Origin: Terriglobales bacterium
Lineage (GTDB): Bacteria > Acidobacteriota > Terriglobia > Bryobacterales > Bryobacteraceae
DNA length: 64,000 nt
NCBI GenBank assembly: GCA_027485675.1
Contig: JAIXQP010000028.1
Coordinates: 62,001-126,000 of the forward strand
Reading direction: 5' to 3'
Positions 61,344-64,000 of this stretch are shown here, one piece after another. The notes below the pieces were generated by a model, which saw only the letters and a list, made by a program, of their open reading frames with translations, was not told the DNA's origin and ran no database searches. The stretch's first letter is position 1; the number at the start of each line of letters is the position of its first letter. The position numbers were made by a program, and so were the translations under genes.

Positions 61344-62693
61344 ATGGGGAACACACAAGGACTGCGCTACTTACTCGCCGCTCTCTTTCTGTTAGCGGGA
61401 TGCGCCCCCACGCCTGCGCCGCCGCCCACCGCCTTCACTACAGGATTCTGGTTCTGGTCCGGGAGCGCCGCCAGGCAGCCGCGTCCCGTTCCTCCCCTCG
61501 ATACGCTCTACTTCCACGCCGGTAACATCAGCATTTCCAGGTATCAGCGCCCACCAGACTGGAGCGTCCTCGCGGACATCCCCCCCGACCTGCCTCCCGC
61601 CCGTCAATACTGGGCCGTCTACCGCTTTGACCTGCACGGCGTCCCCAGTCCTAAGTCGGTCGCTCTCCTCCACGACTCCTTCCGGCAACTGGCCGCCCAG
61701 GCCCGCTACCGCAATCTGCCCCTCGCCGGCTTCCAGCTCGATATCGATAGCCCCACCAACGCGCTCCCGCGTTACGCCGAGTATCTGCAAGCCGTCCGGC
61801 CCGGCCTCCCGCCCGGTACGGAACTCTCCATCACCGCCCTTCTCGATTGGTTCCGCGCCGGCACCGCCTTCGGCAAGGTTGCCGCCGCCATTGATGAATT
61901 CGTCCCCCAGTTCTACGATCTGGAGGGCCCTCGCGAAAGCTACTCCCCTCCCGCCATCGCCGCCCCCCTCTCGGCCGCCGAGTGGGCGCCCCGGTTCAAC
62001 CGGTTCCAAAAGCGATTCCGCGTCGGCATCTCCACCTTCGGCCGTGCCCGCGCCCTCCTCCCGCCGAACCCCCAGCACACGGCCTACTACTACTCCAACG
62101 CCAAGCCCTTCGACTTCGGCGTCCGCCCCCACTTCGCCCTCGAAACCAGCCGCACCCCCGCCGGCGAACTGATTCTGCGGTACCGGGCCACGCAATCCAC
62201 TAAAATCGAGTATCAGGAATTCGACCCCGGCTCCGGAGTCGAATTCGTCCTCGCCACCCCCGAAAGCATCCGCGACGCCGTCGCCCAGGCCCGCCAACTC
62301 GGTCCCTACTGCGCCGGGGTGCTCTTCTTCCGCTGGCCCTCGTCCGGCGAAACCCTCGCCGCGCCCCCCGCCGATGTGCTCTCCGCCGCCGGCGTCCTCG
62401 CCGTCAGCTCAGCCAGGACCGAACTGCGAACGCAGGATGGCGGTTGCGCCGCCGTCCAATGCACGGATCTCCTCCTTTTCCCTGACAGCCGCCTCTCTCC
62501 TCACCCTGCCGCTCTCCGCATCCGGAGCACGGCCCCCATCGACTACATCTTGCCCGAAACCGGCGTCCCGCTCCGCCTCGCCAGCCCCCTCGAACTCACC
62601 ATGAAACTCCCCGCCTACACCGCCCGCGGGGAACTCCAGCTCGGCCGCATCGTCACCCCCCAACCCGCCCGCTTCACTCTCGAAACCCCATGA
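61344..62693 (+). CDS. DUF3142-like lipoprotein
   Basis: 449 residues from ATG 61344; an open frame back to 60960 crosses another gene and is not used. Leader LRYLLAALFLLAGCAPTP with lipobox LAGC. The conserved core (LAGFQLDIDSPTNALPRYAE, GTELSITALLDWF, DEFVPQFYDLEG) matches my memory of DUF3142, which looks like a glycoside-hydrolase-type barrel with an acidic strand end (QLDID). Activity unknown. The last ~195 bp (62499-62693) are the parent copy of a tandem duplication, and its stop overlaps the start of the derived small frame by ATGA. Confidence 0.75.
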   Translation: MGNTQGLRYLLAALFLLAGCAPTPAPPPTAFTTGFWFWSGSAARQPRPVPPLDTLYFHAGNISISRYQRPPDWSVLADIPPDLPPARQYWAVYRFDLHGVPSPKSVALLHDSFRQLAAQARYRNLPLAGFQLDIDSPTNALPRYAEYLQAVRPGLPPGTELSITALLDWFRAGTAFGKVAAAIDEFVPQFYDLEGPRESYSPPAIAAPLSAAEWAPRFNRFQKRFRVGISTFGRARALLPPNPQHTAYYYSNAKPFDFGVRPHFALETSRTPAGELILRYRATQSTKIEYQEFDPGSGVEFVLATPESIRDAVAQARQLGPYCAGVLFFRWPSSGETLAAPPADVLSAAGVLAVSSARTELRTQDGGCAAVQCTDLLLFPDSRLSPHPAALRIRSTAPIDYILPETGVPLRLASPLELTMKLPAYTARGELQLGRIVTPQPARFTLETP

Positions 62694-62875
62694 AACGTCC
62701 CCTCCCGGACCCCCACCCCGCGCCTCACCCGACCGCTCTCCGCATCCGGAGCCCGGCCCCCATCGACTACATCCTGCCCGAAACCGGCGTCCCGCTCCGC
62801 CTCGCCAGCCCCCTCGAACTCACCCTGAGAGTCTCCGCCTACACCGCCCGCTTCACTCGCGAAACCCCATGAAAC
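62499..62875 (+). repeat. Tandem duplication of the DUF3142-gene end and next-gene start
   Basis: Copy 1 begins at 62499 and copy 2 at 62723 (offset 224 bp). After a 45-bp (15-codon) loss in copy 2 the offset becomes 179 bp, and the ATGAAAC at the end of copy 1 (62690) recurs at 62869. The loss lies exactly between two 7-bp direct repeats CGCCCGC at 62621-62627 and 62666-62672 in copy 1. The reading frame of the DUF3142 tail (TAPIDYILPETGVPLRLASP) is kept in copy 2. Confidence 0.95.
62690..62872 (+). CDS. Duplication-born 60-codon frame (copy of the DUF3142 C-terminus)
   Basis: ATG at 62690 overlaps the stop of the upstream gene (ATGA) and its own stop overlaps the ATG of the downstream gene (ATGA at 62869). 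The start codon descends from the downstream gene's start (MKxxL), while residues ~14-60 repeat the tail of the upstream protein (APIDYILPETGVPLRLASPL). It has no signal peptide. Translation is plausible because both junctions are coupling-competent, but function is unlikely or at least unproven; it could equally be a relic that only keeps the coupling chain intact. Confidence 0.55.
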   Translation: MKRPLPDPHPAPHPTALRIRSPAPIDYILPETGVPLRLASPLELTLRVSAYTARFTRETP

Positions 62876-64000
62876 TCCTCCTCCTCCGCTCCCTGCTTCT
62901 GCTCGCCGCGCTCACGCTCGCCTCCGCCTGCTACGTCAATACATCTCTCCGCATGTATCTCCACACCCACTTCTGGATGCCCTTCACCAAGCGCCCCCAG
63001 GACTTCCGCCGCCTCAACCGCCCCGACTCCGCCGCCCCCTACGCCGGCATGGCGCCCATCGCCGCCGCCGACACCCCCCTCAACAAACTCCGCGCCCAAT
63101 ATCGCGTCTACTCCCAGCCCGGCGAACCCCTCGACCGCAAAGTCTTTGCCCCCCTCCTCGCCGCCGCCCACGCCGACCGCACCCTCTCCCCCCTCGACCG
63201 CGAAGAGATCCTCCTCCTCGAAGCCAAACTCGCCCTCCGCGCCGAAGCCCACGCCGAAGCCATGCAACGGCTCACCCAGTTCCTCCAGCAGGCCAATGAC
63301 CCCGCCTTCCGCAGCGAAGCCCGCGGCTGGATCGCCCACCTCCACTACCGCGCAGGCCAGCAGTCCGCCGCCGGCAAAATCTATCTCGATGAACTCAACC
63401 GCCCGGACTCCATCCTGAGCCGCGAGACCCTCGAAAACTCCCTCAGCATCAACTACGGCCAGAACGGCGGTCCCAAACTCCTCGAACAGCTCGAAGATTA
63501 CTTCGACACCCCGGAACACGCCGCCTTCGCCATCCACCTCGCCACCAATCCCATCAGCCCCTATCGGGAATACGACTCCCCCCCGCAATCGCCCCCGGCC
63601 ATTCCCCACGCCCGCATCCAAGCTCTCCTCACCAAACATGCCCGCCTCCTCCAAACCAACCAGGGCGCGAACGCCCTCGGCCTGCTCGCCATGCGCACGG
63701 CCCTGCGCGGAGGCGATCCCCCGGCCGCCCTCCGCCTTGCCCGGCAGATCCCGGCCGGCGCCGCGTTGCGCCGGGAACCGGATTTCCTCTGGATGCTTGC
63801 CTCGGCCCACTTCCTCGCCCGCCAGTACGCCGCCGCCGAAGCCCCGCTCGTCGCCCTCCATCGTTCTGCCCGCGCCACGCTCCATCAGAAGATGGCCGCG
63901 GCCTATGGCCTCTGCGGCATCTATCGGAAGCTGAACAACCCTGTCGAGCAGATCCGCTACGCGCTCTGGCTCTCGGCTCAACCGTACCGCGAATTGCCCG
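62869..64000 (+). CDS. Exported helical-repeat (TPR-like) protein, 3' end outside window
   Basis: At least 377 residues, open to the window edge. Leader LLLLRSLLLLAALTLASAC, possibly a lipoprotein signal (Cys21). The mature part is all-helical with repeat-like pairs (EAKLALRAEAHAEAMQRLTQ, WIAHLHYRAGQQSAAGKIYL, LASAHFLARQYAAAEAPLVA) consistent with TPR. Follows the small duplicated frame by ATGA; before the duplication it would have followed the DUF3142-like gene directly, so the two are functional neighbours. Confidence 0.8.
   Translation, partial: MKLLLLRSLLLLAALTLASACYVNTSLRMYLHTHFWMPFTKRPQDFRRLNRPDSAAPYAGMAPIAAADTPLNKLRAQYRVYSQPGEPLDRKVFAPLLAAAHADRTLSPLDREEILLLEAKLALRAEAHAEAMQRLTQFLQQANDPAFRSEARGWIAHLHYRAGQQSAAGKIYLDELNRPDSILSRETLENSLSINYGQNGGPKLLEQLEDYFDTPEHAAFAIHLATNPISPYREYDSPPQSPPAIPHARIQALLTKHARLLQTNQGANALGLLAMRTALRGGDPPAALRLARQIPAGAALRREPDFLWMLASAHFLARQYAAAEAPLVALHRSARATLHQKMAAAYGLCGIYRKLNNPVEQIRYALWLSAQPYRELP

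Overview
The window is a GC-rich, gene-dense stretch of bacterial chromosome that I read as Acidobacteriota, most likely the Solibacter/Bryobacter lineage. This is inference from family content. There are three very large Oar-type TonB-dependent receptors with an N-terminal carboxypeptidase-regulatory-like domain. There are two FG-GAP proteins with ASPIC/UnbV domains, a Solibacter-type C-terminal domain protein (TIGR03437-like), a cytochrome-bearing PSD1 protein followed by a DUF1501 protein, PEP-CTERM proteins, and many secreted TPR proteins. An LptD homologue shows an LPS-type outer membrane. I saw no rRNA, tRNA, CRISPR array, insertion sequence or prophage gene.

Layout. 1-5952 (minus): adaptor and RND pump followed by a partial GH13 enzyme. 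6099-8315: a secreted TIGR03437-type protein converging on a PEP-CTERM protein across a shared terminator. 8527-11329 (plus): Tat-exported Gfo/Idh/MocA oxidoreductase plus an IlvX-like ThDP enzyme. 17705-11326 (minus): TonB receptor, phosphatase-fold protein, unknown protein and deaminase, divergent from a GntR/FCD regulator. 27802-18480 (minus): a second receptor, a terminator/attenuator, then TPR protein, FG-GAP/ASPIC/TPR protein, Tat-exported molybdopterin enzyme and TPR lipid-free secreted protein; a second FG-GAP/ASPIC plus TPR pair diverges from it (27886-30390). 30391-31105: a five-copy 143-bp tandem array. 34515-31080 (minus): zinc-ribbon/RDD protein, pgi and a RibBA-type protein. 34570-38183 (plus): lptD and a lactonase-fold protein. 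38180-42978: a Cu-monooxygenase-like cytochrome diverging from PSD1 and DUF1501 genes. 51775-43220 (minus): eight tightly packed genes including nth, a sugar-kinase-like gene, an M20 peptidase, pgk and a PQQ-type propeller. 51847-64000: PEP-CTERM protein, a secreted parallel-repeat protein, a third receptor, a large propeller/Ig protein with DUF302 gene, and a DUF3142-like lipoprotein followed by a TPR gene cut by the window end.

The most notable signal is not a gene. At three gene junctions (30260-31200, 42786-43310, 62499-62875) the DNA spanning the end of one gene and the end or start of its neighbour has been tandemly duplicated. At the two convergent junctions the ancestral genes overlapped by 26 and 14 bp, and the duplication has separated them. 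At the third, an ATGA start/stop overlap was duplicated and produced a new 60-codon reading frame coupled on both sides. Copies at each locus carry internal deletions (36 and about 53, 21, and 45 bp). The first locus went on to amplify to five copies of exactly 143 bp.
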